In this document: piece by piece, positions 25,266 through 35,900 of the stretch | Position numbering within the stretch: the first letter of the stretch is position 1 | How the letters are laid out: the number at the start of each line of letters is the position of its first letter | DNA from: Elysia chlorotica | Lineage: Eukaryota; Mollusca; Gastropoda; Plakobranchidae | Direction of reading: 5' to 3' | Assembly: GCA_003991915.1 (NCBI GenBank) | Contig: RQTK01000327.1 | Location: 193,046-257,045, forward strand | DNA: 64,000 bases | The notes under the pieces: model-generated | The model's input: the letters and a program-made list of their open reading frames with translations, nothing else | Told to the model about the DNA's origin: nothing | Databases searched by the model: none | Translations under genes and position numbers: made by a program

Positions 25266-25273
25266 TTTTTATA
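25266..25273 (-). promoter_or_regulatory. TATA box of the secreted-protein gene
   Basis: The minus strand reads CTATAAAAAGG, a near-ideal TATA element, about 75 nt upstream of the predicted donor of exon 1. Confidence 0.55.
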
Positions 25274-26595
25274 GTCGAATCTCCGTGCTAAACACTGTTT
25301 CCTGTTTTTGAGTTTCTAATAGATGTAGCTTCCAATTACCTCGACAATAATCCTCGGACAGACCTGACCCTGCCCTGCCCTCATATTTTGCAGATAGTTC
25401 ATGACCGTATTCAGGTTTTTGCAATGTGTTTCACTGCTTTCCAAGCTTATTATAGATGTAGATTTCAACACTGAGAAATTAGTTTTCGGTAAAAATTAAT
25501 GACCATCCCTCGTAGCCATCTGAACACAGCAATATTATTTTCCCCCATCTAACAATGCACGCTTTATTCGTGATTTCCAAAACTACCTTTACTGTAAAAG
25601 AAATGTTGAACATTTTTACATTATTGTTTATCCGTTAGTCTTATTTTTTAAATTTCGCCACAAAGATATAATATATTATGAAAATGTATTCCTTGAAACC
25701 AATAAAATTAGCGCAGCTTATTTTTTCTTTTATTTACTTCCTTCCAAAATTTGAGTCATGTACCGTTAATTTCAGCATTTTAGAAATATAGCGTCTTATT
25801 AAAATACTTCACATCAAACGATCCACTAAAAATTAAAAAAAAGGAAAAAGAAACGATTATAAAACCCAAATCCGTTCACTAGATAACGGATTTCTTGATA
25901 AGCTTATATACAATATACTAGAACATACAGTTTGATGAGGAAAACTAAAACCAGGAAAGGCACATTTTTTTCAAAAGCACAAAAAGATAGCCTACTCTTA
26001 TATAAATTCTGAACTATTTTCAGCAATGAGATTTTAAAACATTTGACTAGATATTTATTTCGCTAGATTTACACAAAACTACCACGGACATAACAATTAC
26101 TTTTGGTAACTTGGGTAACTTAGCAAAACAAAAGAGTGACTGACAATAGTTAAGGTCAGGACAATCATACTAAACGACTGACATTCTATTAACGACCAGT
26201 ATGATAGTTGCACACCGTAATCTTCTTTTGCCACAAAACGTATTCTGAGTGATGTTGAAACCGAAGTAAATTTTCGAAACAACCATATTTTGAGATAGAT
26301 CCAGTTAAATGCCACCAGGTCAATGCATCCTTTTTCATAAAGCTACTCTCATTCATCAGATATTTAAGTTCTACAAGAACCTAAAAAACTGGAGGGGTAG
26401 ATCAGAGGGTTCTTTTTTTCATTTTGCGGATAAGTCAATTTTCTTTTTTTCTCTTTCAGCAGCAGCAGACGTCTGTAAAAGAAGAGACATTCATTTCAAG
26501 ATATAATGTGTTCCCTGAAACGTCTCTGGATATCATTATTTATAATAAACAATTATGATGACAATATTGATGATGATGTTGAAAGATGATTAATA
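25274..26595. other. Gene-free AT-rich stretch
   Basis: No recognisable exon or repeat family was seen. Open frames near 26097-26506 have no domain and no convincing splice sites. Confidence 0.35.
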
Positions 26596-26640
26596 TGATG
26601 ATGGTGGTGATGATGATGATGATGATGATAAGATAAGATA

Positions 26641-26671
<31 letters not shown>

Positions 26672-26990
26672 ATACGATAATAAGATAAGATAAGATAAGA
26701 TAAGATAAGATAATCCTTTATTATCCCATAGGGAAATTTTTCTTGGTCATACATACATAAATACACCAGTTGTACATGTGTGACATAAAAAATAGTGATG
26801 ATAATGATGATAATAATGATAATAAAATATAATGAGCGATTTAAAACACACAACTCTTCACGCATATACAAGAATACATTTAACACTGCATACAAACACA
26901 AAGTTCCCGACTGCGATTGTCCCGACCCGGAGACCAACGTTCGCCCCGCTCTAGGTAAAACTATTTTGCAGCCGCCTAATTGATGCTGGT
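26596..26990 (-). mobile_element. LINE/SINE 3' tail ending in a (TTATC)n pentanucleotide array
   Basis: On the minus strand the sequence AAATTTCCCTATGGGATAAT AAAGG runs into repeated TTATC (plus-strand GATAA, 26626-26712). This layout, a TTTCCC..GGGAT..AATAAAG block followed by a short tandem repeat, is the usual 3' terminus of several CR1/Rex-like non-LTR elements. The more GC-rich 26890-26990 may be further element body. A short GAT array lies just beyond (26596-26630). Confidence 0.6.
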
Positions 26991-27008
26991 ATAAATGAGT
27001 TTTTGTAT

Positions 27009-27200
27009 CTACTGCTACTGCTACTGCTACTGCTACTGCTACTGCTACTGCTACTGCTACTGCTACTGCTACTGCTACTGCTACTGCTACTGCTACTGCT
27101 ACTGCTACTGCTACTGCTACTGCTACTGCTACTGCTACTGCTACTGCTACTGCTACTGCTACTGCTACTGCTACTGCTACTGCTACTACTACTACTTCTG

Positions 27201-27245
<45 letters not shown>

Positions 27246-27253
27246 TTACTACT
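27009..27253. repeat. (CTACTG)n hexanucleotide array grading into (CTA)n
   Basis: About 178 bp of essentially perfect CTACTG hexamers (27009-27186), then one TTCTGCTA interruption and about 60 bp of CTA triplets. Long Val/Ala, Leu and Tyr/Cys frames over it are artefacts. Confidence 0.97.
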
Positions 27254-28059
27254 AGAACTGTGACCAGCACCAGAACAATCAGCACCACCACACCTTTGCT
27301 TCTACAGCTTCGTCAAGCACGGAGAAACATGACAGTCCAGAATTAAAGATTCTCTTTATTTCCTTACAGATTCAATCCCATCGCTGTCAAATCGTTCTGT
27401 TGAAATGTCTACACAGGAACAGAAACAGCCTGTCTCACAAATATTTTTTGAGATCGTCTTACAAGACTACAGCGGGCGTCAATGTACATTTTTATGTCAC
27501 AAAACGCCAAGTGCTTTCAATATCCTCAATTTTTAACAGAATCTCTACATAACTGTTTCATTTTCTGTTAAAATTATACTAACGGATTCGTTTATATTCT
27601 CTATACATGCTTCTGAAATATTTGTTTACAAAATTTGCAACATTTTGTGCAACTCTTAAAATACAAAAAATGTAAAATAGACCCTTTCTTCTGATATTCC
27701 TTTAGTTGAAATCATAAGAGTGTTCAACCATTGCTACATTATACAAAGAGCGATTTGCTTCTAGATAAGTTTAAATATGTAACTCCCGAAACCTTTGAAT
27801 TGAATCGTTTCCGATAAGTCAACCAATTTATCAACAAACCAATCAATCAATCAATCAATGAATCAATCAATCAATCTGTCAGATTAACCCCCTTTAGCCT
27901 CCTTTGTTCCATATTATCGAGGCATTTTGCCAAGTAGACTGGCTCATATTGAAACTACTACTAATCAATCAGATTAATTCTCTTCAGACAAAGAATAAAG
28001 CCGACAATGTCTTTATTGAGTTAAAAAAAAGTGTTTTAACTTCATTTTCACTAACGGTT
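27254..28059. other. Gene-free stretch with one AATC-tailed repeat
   Basis: The only structure seen is an AATC array at 27839-27877, followed by a CCCCCTTTAGCCTCCTTTGT block at about 27889 that is related to repeats at 30.5-30.8 kb. Confidence 0.45.
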
Positions 28060-28415
28060 CTAATTATATGCTAAACAGGTGTCAATGTCGCTTCTTCTGT
28101 AGATATAATCAAGTTCCTCTTCGATTACGTGAATCTTTTCAAAATATTTATTGACACTTTCTAGTATTTCTTCTAAAGAAACGTTGGTTGGTACTATTCG
28201 AGTTTTGTCTTTCGTTGCCTAAGATCCTATTTTAATATATATCTGACTCCTTTCTTCTGCAACTTTTCAGCTTTCATATTAAGGTTGGACCATAGTGCGT
28301 GCGGCCCGAATGTTGTTGTTCTCTCCTTTATAGACCCATGATCTTTCAAAACTGCCGACAGGCGCCTTTTGGTCTCGATGTGTTTTGAGTCTTGCTTATA
28401 TAATCAATGTTTGTT
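28060..28415 (-). pseudogene. Unrecognised coding-like fragment, frame-broken
   Basis: The minus strand shows two successive open stretches in different frames. The first (about 28400-28232) includes IETKRRLSAVLKDHG and ERTTTFGPHALWSNLN and ends in TAG. The second (about 28221-28062) includes TNVSLEEILESVNKYFEK and EEELDYIYRRSDIDTCL and ends in a stop. The composition looks protein-like rather than random, but I recognise no family. It could be a decayed transposon ORF or a gene relic. Confidence 0.35.
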
Positions 28416-29756
28416 TTCTTTTACCCTTGATGAAACATTGTATTTTTCTAAGCTGTTTTTCTAAAACATGTTTAGAACGAATCCAGGAAAGTGTTCATAT
28501 TGGAGATTTCACCGCTTTTCAAATAAATAAAAATCAAACATGTCGCCTCTTTCTAACAGTAAATCAAAAGTATGAAGCTTTTTGGCGAGTTGGTTGGTTA
28601 ATGAGCTGACTATAAACATACCTCTACAGTTGTTTTAATATCACAATTTTGTATCTCTCCTCTATCAAAATGGAAATCGAAATTACCAAGAGTGCAACAT
28701 TTTCCTTATTGTTAACTGAATGGAAATATTCAGTAAATACAAAAAAAAAATGGAATAATCCGTTTTACTTTGGGGTGACATGAAAGTGAAAATTAAAACA
28801 ACCTCTTGTTTTTATTTATCTCTGACTCCCAATGCAAATACACTGCCCTTTTAATCTTGGAAATAAAAAAAAATATGCGTTTTAGGGGCAATTACCACTC
28901 GTTCATCTTTGAATAAAATCTCTGTGGTGGAAATTATATAATTTCTTCAACAATGTCGGCTTCAATTTCTTTTTTTTATTTCTGCACGAACAGGACGTTA
29001 TATGGATATTTTACAAAGTTGGAATGTGTGGTTTTATTATATCATGGGTATCTACAATCAAATTCGAATGTCGTATGGAACAGTGATGGTTGACGCAGGC
29101 TGGCCGGTAATACCAGAGACGATAGATTTAGTAACACTGTGAAATGGATCTCTTTTTGTCTCTAGTACCCCGTTCCCAGTTCAAATAAAAATGTTATACC
29201 TAATCATTAGGTTTAACGTTTATTGAGGAAGGCGATAGTTTTTCTCTTTTCTGCAAGGTAGCAAACTTTCTCTTCTCTAGCCCTGTAGGCTTTAGGTTTT
29301 TTTTGGACAGATCGAACCTTTTGCTTTTCTAGCAAGACGCGAGAGATAACATGTTGGAACGATACTAGGTTGTTACGGGCAGCCCAGGATTTTGGCTTCT
29401 TACACAGATGAAGCAAATCACGACCTCAGTTGTAGAGTGTTCATTCTCATTTCTACAATAAAGATTTAGAAAAAAGAAATGAGATTATTGGCATTTACAT
29501 TATTCAACCGAGGTCTGAAAATAGTGATCAGATAGGATATTGAAATTAATTCTTTAGAAAAAAAAATTGAAATTTCTGTACACTTAGTACACTAATAATA
29601 GTTGTTTAAAAAAGCAAAGTAAAAATTCAATAACATACCCATCAAAAACAAGCAAACAAACAAACAAAAACTACACAACACCTCCACCCCGCACATTATC
29701 CGGGTTGGGGAGGGGGGGGGGGGAGACGTGGACCACACGGGGAAGAAACTCAGTTT
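28416..29756. other. Gene-free AT-rich stretch
   Basis: No recognisable gene. A minus-strand frame at 29213-29416 is Lys/Arg-rich with no domain. A purine run with a G tract lies near 29710-29724. Confidence 0.35.
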
Positions 29757-29836
29757 AATGTGACCATCCCCACCCTGTCTCGTGTGTGGCAGTCTATATA
29801 GTGCTGACGTCGGACGTTAAAAATAAAACAACTCAA
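29757..29836 (+). mobile_element. SINE-like repeat, deleted copy
   Basis: TTAATGTGACCATCCCCACC joins CTGTCTCGTGTGTGGCAG and then jumps to TATATAGTGCTGACGTCGGA followed by CGTTAAA. The middle of the body is missing relative to the copy at 40338. Confidence 0.75.
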
Positions 29837-30474
29837 ACTCAAACCCACAAATTATCACAGAGCTGCTTACTGGCGCTGCTCTTTTCATTCCCCACCATAT
29901 TCCACAAGATAACAAAATGGGAAACTTGCAACAGACTAACCCCCTTCAGCTTTAGCAGTATGTCAATTAAGGAATTGTTATTCAAAGTTTAAAGTTTACA
30001 CAGTAGACTATTACACACGCGACTAAGTCGCACAACGAATCAAACGCAAATTTTAAATGCTATTACATATAACTAGGCTAACCAATGATAATAGATAGCA
30101 GATGCTTTGTGTAGCTGGCACATATATTATTCTCTCTGGCGTTGGGTCCACAGCTGTTGTCCAAGGCCCCGAGTCCAGCCATCAGTCCAGCTTATTACCT
30201 AAACTTGCATACTCACATTTAACCCGCACTAAAATCAACTTCACGTACTGCTCACGAACAGGCACGACTCACATTATAATTTCAATAGGTAACCGTTTGA
30301 ATGGTGTTAACCCGAAGCTTCCTAACAGTCCGTACCCGGAAAGGTTACCTAACCCTCTTTCACGAGAACTAGCTCAGTGAACATACATTTTTTCAAATAG
30401 ATAAATAAGATAATCAGTTCTCTTCATAGAGTACATGAATTTTTCTATTGACTTGGGCGGATGAAAACAGTATT

Positions 30475-30810
30475 CTGCTCTAGAAAGGCATAGTGCGCTG
30501 TCATTAGGGCTCAATTATTGTAAAATGGGATTGTAAAATGGCCAATCAATCAATCAATCAATCAACCAATCAATCAATCAATCATTGTCCCCCTTTAGCC
30601 TGTTTTGTTGTAGGAAAACACAGTACGCTGTCATTCAGACTGGCTCATGATAAAACAGGACTGCGAAAAGTCCTCAAATAAACAATATATCTATAAATGA
30701 GATTTACCCCTCTCTAACGCCTCTCTTTCCAAAATGGCATGGTACGCTGTGAAAAGAACTGACTTGTTGAAAGACGGGATTACAAAAGTCATGAATCAAT
30801 CAATCATTTC
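30475..30810. repeat. Array of ~100-bp AATC-tailed repeat units
   Basis: Three successive units (about 30480, 30590 and 30706) share GGCATAGTGCGCTGTCATT, or a close form, then a GACTGGCTCATGATAAAA-like block and GGATTGTAAAA/GGACTGCGAAA. Units 1 and 3 end in AATC arrays (30542-30584 and near 30793) and units 2 and 3 begin with CCCCTTTAGCC/ACCCCTCTCTAACGCC. A related fragment is at 27889-27965. Confidence 0.65.
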
Positions 30811-32504
30811 AACTGATCATATGTATTAACATCAGCCTTGCCATCCCCCATGTATCGATAAAACTGGCTCTGTGGAATTAACCTCCACATTCATGTACAA
30901 AACAAGCAATACATAAACTGTCTTGTGTTATCTTTGGTACGAAAAAAAGGCACACTCTTCACCGATGAATACTAAAAACATAAGAGAATTATTAGTTTTG
31001 AGTATTTATCTCTAGCATTTGTAAAAATCCCCAATTAATGAATTGTATCTTGAGAAGCTTGTTGGATAAAAACAATCTCTTCTCGGCACTAAGGCATGAG
31101 TTGAAACTTAAATTTCAGGGAGAAAAAAAAAGTACAGATGTACCTTGTACTTTGCAAGGTATTTTCCCGATTACCTCGACCTTACAAGGAGCGGTGAAAT
31201 TCGATTGTGGTCTATTTATGTTTATACACGATTCTATGGGTTGAAATCCTCCGTGTATTCTCTGTGCCCAAAATTTTAGATTGGGCCAAAAGTTGATTTA
31301 AACCTTTTAGTAGTAAGCAGAATCGAGGTACACTCAAATGTTCTTTAGGTAGAGATCCGAAGTTTGAACAATTTCTCTCTTTTTTAAAAGGAAACAAAGA
31401 ATACCACCTTCCCGCCCACTCAGGGTGGAAAAGGATGGCATAATGGAGTCTTTCTAGCGTGAGTTTATGAAGCAAATCCTTCTCACATCTAGAGTAGAGC
31501 CAAGCTTGGTCATAAAAGCAAAATCCGCATTAAGCTCTTGGATCAAATCAGCAATGTCTGACGGTGTTCTCTCACTTAGTTCCTATTTCTTTAAACAGCT
31601 TTCAAATAACTTGGTGGCATTGGCCTGTAACCAAAATTTGTCAACAGCTGATCAGGCAATCAAGTTTTTGAGTGCAGGCGAGATGGAGGGCTCGTCGGAC
31701 GAGTGGAATTTGTTTTTACTCTCCATTGTCTTCCCTTCTCTGTTCCTTTTCTTCAGATTTGTCTAAAACTTTTTGTTTGTTTATTCCCAGCTTTGACAGT
31801 GCACACTTTTGTTTTCTAAAATTTAACGGAACAATTTGTAGCTCAAGCCAAGTTCATTAGACGTAAAGGGTGATAAATGCTTTATTCGGTGTTCGCCTTG
31901 TAAACTACATGATATTCAAAATGGCTGTAACATATTAAGACCATAGTTCAAATTAACTTTGAAAAACGTAACCTTTTCATCCTAAGCAATGGTTTTCACT
32001 CGTGTTTGTGTTTGTTCCCTTATGAGGCATTTTGCCTGATTTTTCCTGTACCTGTGGGCTTTGGCACAAAATTTTTGGGTTGTTTTGAAAATTTTAGCAT
32101 TGAATGAAATTTCATTAAAATGTTCTGCTCTTTCTAGCATATAAACGTTTTCCGAGCTATTATGTGTGGTGAGATGTTCTTTTCTGTATTTTTTTAACTT
32201 GATTGGATAGTCTGTATTACACATAAGTGATTTTAACTAAAAGAAATAATCTAAATTATTACAAAATGTTATGATGAGTTAGATTTGCAATTTAAAACAC
32301 CGGAGAAGGGTGAATTCGCATCTGAACATTTTCTGAGCTTGGCTTCTAAATTTAGGTACCTCATATTTATTAAGAACTAGCTCAACCATACATATCTCTC
32401 ACAAATAAGGACAATTTCTCATCTCAAAGAAATATGCAATTCTGTGAATCCACTAACAATTGTATCGGCATTGCAGACTTTTAATTTTAAATGCATACCA
32501 AGTG
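30811..32504. other. Gene-free stretch
   Basis: No domain was recognised in the small frames at 31038-31244, 31212-31475 (minus) and 31467-31860. These are moderately long but overlap on both strands and show no clear splice signals, so none is called. Confidence 0.35.
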
Positions 32505-32663
<159 letters not shown>

Positions 32664-32957
32664 TTCACATCAAGTATTGCACTTAATCTTGTAGTGGTAC
32701 AGTCATGAATTCGGGTAGCAGATTCTGCCCGGAGTTTTCGAATGAGTACAACGTTTTTCCGTTCACAATGTCGGTAACCAACTCCATACATTAACCTATT
32801 GAGTCATGGAACTAATTGTAAAAAGAAAAAAGAGTTTAACTTAAGTTCATGTTGCAATATTCTTTAATTTTTAAAAACCGTCCAATTCAATTTTTTTTTC
32901 AAATGTTATAACAGAAAAAAACACGTTCAAACTGGTAATCAATTGCCATTTACCAGA

Positions 32958-32963
32958 TTTATT
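32958..32963 (-). terminator. Polyadenylation signal overlapping the astacin stop codon
   Basis: The minus strand reads GGAGAATAAATCTGG: the TAA stop (32961-32959) lies inside AATAAA (32963-32958). If used, the 3' UTR would be only about 10-30 nt. An alternative ATTAAA lies roughly 95 nt further downstream. Confidence 0.5.
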
Positions 32964-35900
32964 CTCCAAAAACCTCCACGTCCACCTTGCATATGTACGG
33001 CACAAGGAAGTTACATCCCTTGTCGTTCCATTTTCCATTGGGAATCATTTGGACGCAATCCTCTCCGTTCTTTCCAGCGTTGTTAGGCTCCACTGTATTC
33101 CAGTTGGTGTATGCCAAGAGCGAACCATCTGCCCATTTGAAGGTACCTTCAACCTCGATGTCATCCAAGCCCAACCAGATATATTTACCCGAACCTTTGA
33201 GCGAACTAACAAAAGCTTGTTCCTTTGCGTCATATGCGGTAGCTAATATTCCCGAGTTGGCTGCGCAGTCTTCCACGGCCCCTTTGAATACCCTCCGGGT
33301 TTCAAACTTTTTGTAGCAGTACATATTGTCCAGGTTAATGGTCCAACCCTCGGGGCAGGTTCGAATACATTCCAGGACGCTGCCGGTAAGTGTGCCGTCC
33401 TTTTGACAACCTCTGACAGCGTCACCAGATACAGGAACTAAACCTTCACCGCAGGAGCTTGCCACACTCATTCCTCGTGTGAGTTCTACGATGTCCCCTG
33501 TTTCCGGAATACTAGCTTTGCAGGTGGGCGAGTCTGTTTTCCCACACAACCCGCACGTATATCGACAGCTCTTGTCGGCAAAAGTTGGGAACTCGCTACA
33601 CATAGCAGGATTGGCTGTGAAAAGTTCGGCACACTTGTCGGAGAAGTCCAAACAGTCCTTCGGAGGGGTCATATTTGTTTGACACACGAAATGGCGCAAG
33701 TAGCCAGTACACGGAAGATCGTTCCATGTGCCGGCTTTGTTTATCTCAGTACAGTCCTCTCTGTTACCATAGTTATTGGGCTCCACTCCGCCCCACTTGG
33801 TGAACGCGACTGGTTCTCCCGTCACTGTCACAAATGTGCCTTCCACTTCTTTGTCAGTGATACCAATTAAGATGTGGTCGGGGGTAACACTTTTTAAATA
33901 AACATTCTCCTCTTCAGTTATAGGGTAAGCGACAAAAGATTTTTTTTCTTGACAAAATTCAATGGCATCGTCAGCACTCATTTTGAGGTTTGGGAAATAA
34001 TAACATTTATTGTTATCCATGTTCAAATAAAAATTTTCTGGACACTCCGAACAAACGGTTCCCATAGGAGACCATTGTCCAGAGGTTAAGCAATACCGTA
34101 GTTTTGTGGACTCGCTGTACTCACACTTGTACATGACGGTCTCCCCAACAGCGTAGCTGTCCTTGCTGGCGTCGACAGGCGCGCCGTCTGGGGCAGGTCC
34201 AGGAGCAGAGCAGCGCACATCGCTGGCCTTTACAGGGACAGCCGGCTCCGGCTCTTGGTCGGCACACGTCTTCGCACAATGATTGAGCACGCACTGCCCA
34301 GCAGCTTTCAGGTTGGCGCAGTTGTCCACGCGATCAAAACGTTTACCGACGAGGCAAACATCGCAATAGTCCCGTATGCAATTCTCAGCATCTGTGTAGC
34401 ACCAAGGCTGAAAGCCGGTGCTCTGGTCAGGGTTTCGGCACTTGTTTCCCTCGAGAATCGTGTTAAACTTGTCTGTTTTATACGGATGCATCTCGCAATG
34501 GGTCATTTTTGCCCATGGCAGACAGGGTTCGAAATTACGCGTGAAATTCACGTCTCCATCGTAGGTCATTCCCCGATCTTCCACTGAATAGCAAAGATCA
34601 TCATTCTTTACCAATTTGACAGTGGCAGTGAAGTGGGATGAGGAATCTCCATAGGTGCTTAGTCTCAAGTGGATCGTGTTATTGATACTTATTGTTGTCT
34701 TGTCCAATCTGGATCCACAATACTTGACTCCTGGTTGACCTGGTCGAGCAAAACGAATTTCTAAATCGTCAATGCAACGACCTGGCTTTCCCTCGATATT
34801 GAAGTCGGTAAAGTCTATTTTCAGTTTCTCACCTTTCGGTGCTTTTATTAACCAGTGGCATTCAAGCTCTGGTGCCTTAGGTGAACTGATTGTCACCTCG
34901 GTGTTAGAATCATCCAGATCAATAACGTCACCACAGTCAATCATAGCTGGCTTGTAGTTACAATAGGCTGTCCAAAATCCTTTAGTATTCTTGTCTTGTT
35001 GGTACATCGGGTGGTCTCCTCCCACAAGCGCAGTTCCATCATCTTGTGCATTTCCAACTCGCAAAGTATTGGTTTCTACATGCATGCCTCTGACTTTCTG
35101 ACAATCTTTTCCTCTTCTTTTTATTAGAACAAACGGCTTTCTCGATGGAAGCACTAGCTCATCGTCGGAAAAGCCTGTGTCTGAGCAGCAGAACTCGAAC
35201 CTCGTGTCATCGTCAAATATCCCATCGGGCAAATCTCCGGACTGCGCATTAGGTGAAGTCTCAGTCGGGAGGTCGTCGTACTGAACAAAACCTGTGTTAA
35301 ATCCCTCGGGACATTTGTCACCCCGGCGGTACATGCAAAAATTTGCACCAGGCCAAAAAACATCGTTGGCAGGCGAATCTTTGATACAGAACTTCTTTTC
35401 CACTTTGTTATCGGACACGTTAAATCCTATATCAAAAGGGGATCTTTTGTAGTTTCCGCCTGCGTTGACTTGAGTCCTCGAGCCGAGGGTGAAACTATCA
35501 TCTGGGCAACCTGTACTGTGGGCTGGGAAAGCGTAATTGCCTCCTGGAAATGATATGCCCTCGGGATCTTTTTTGAAGACTGATGTACATCCCGTTGCTG
35601 GATCTAATCCAGGGATACACATACACGCACATTTATTGTCAACTAGAGTCAAGTAACCATCGTTCTCACAAGTCATGGGAACTTCTTTGCACTTGTCCTG
35701 GCAATTGTGCTCCATAGATATTTCTCTCATCATATAATAATAACTGTTCTTGTAAGGCATTTCGGGGAATAATAAATGAAATGTTTGCTTTCCGGATATG
35801 CGAAAACTCCATGTTGCATAGTGCATGTATGAGCTGAGATCATACCCCAGAGACTTGACATTTCTTCCAGTATGCTGGATATAGCTGTTACGGCCCCCTG

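Noticed and set aside
26590..27291. Long Val/Ala-rich minus frame and Leu- or Tyr/Cys-rich plus frames
   Set aside because: Produced by the CTACTG, CTA and GATAA arrays.
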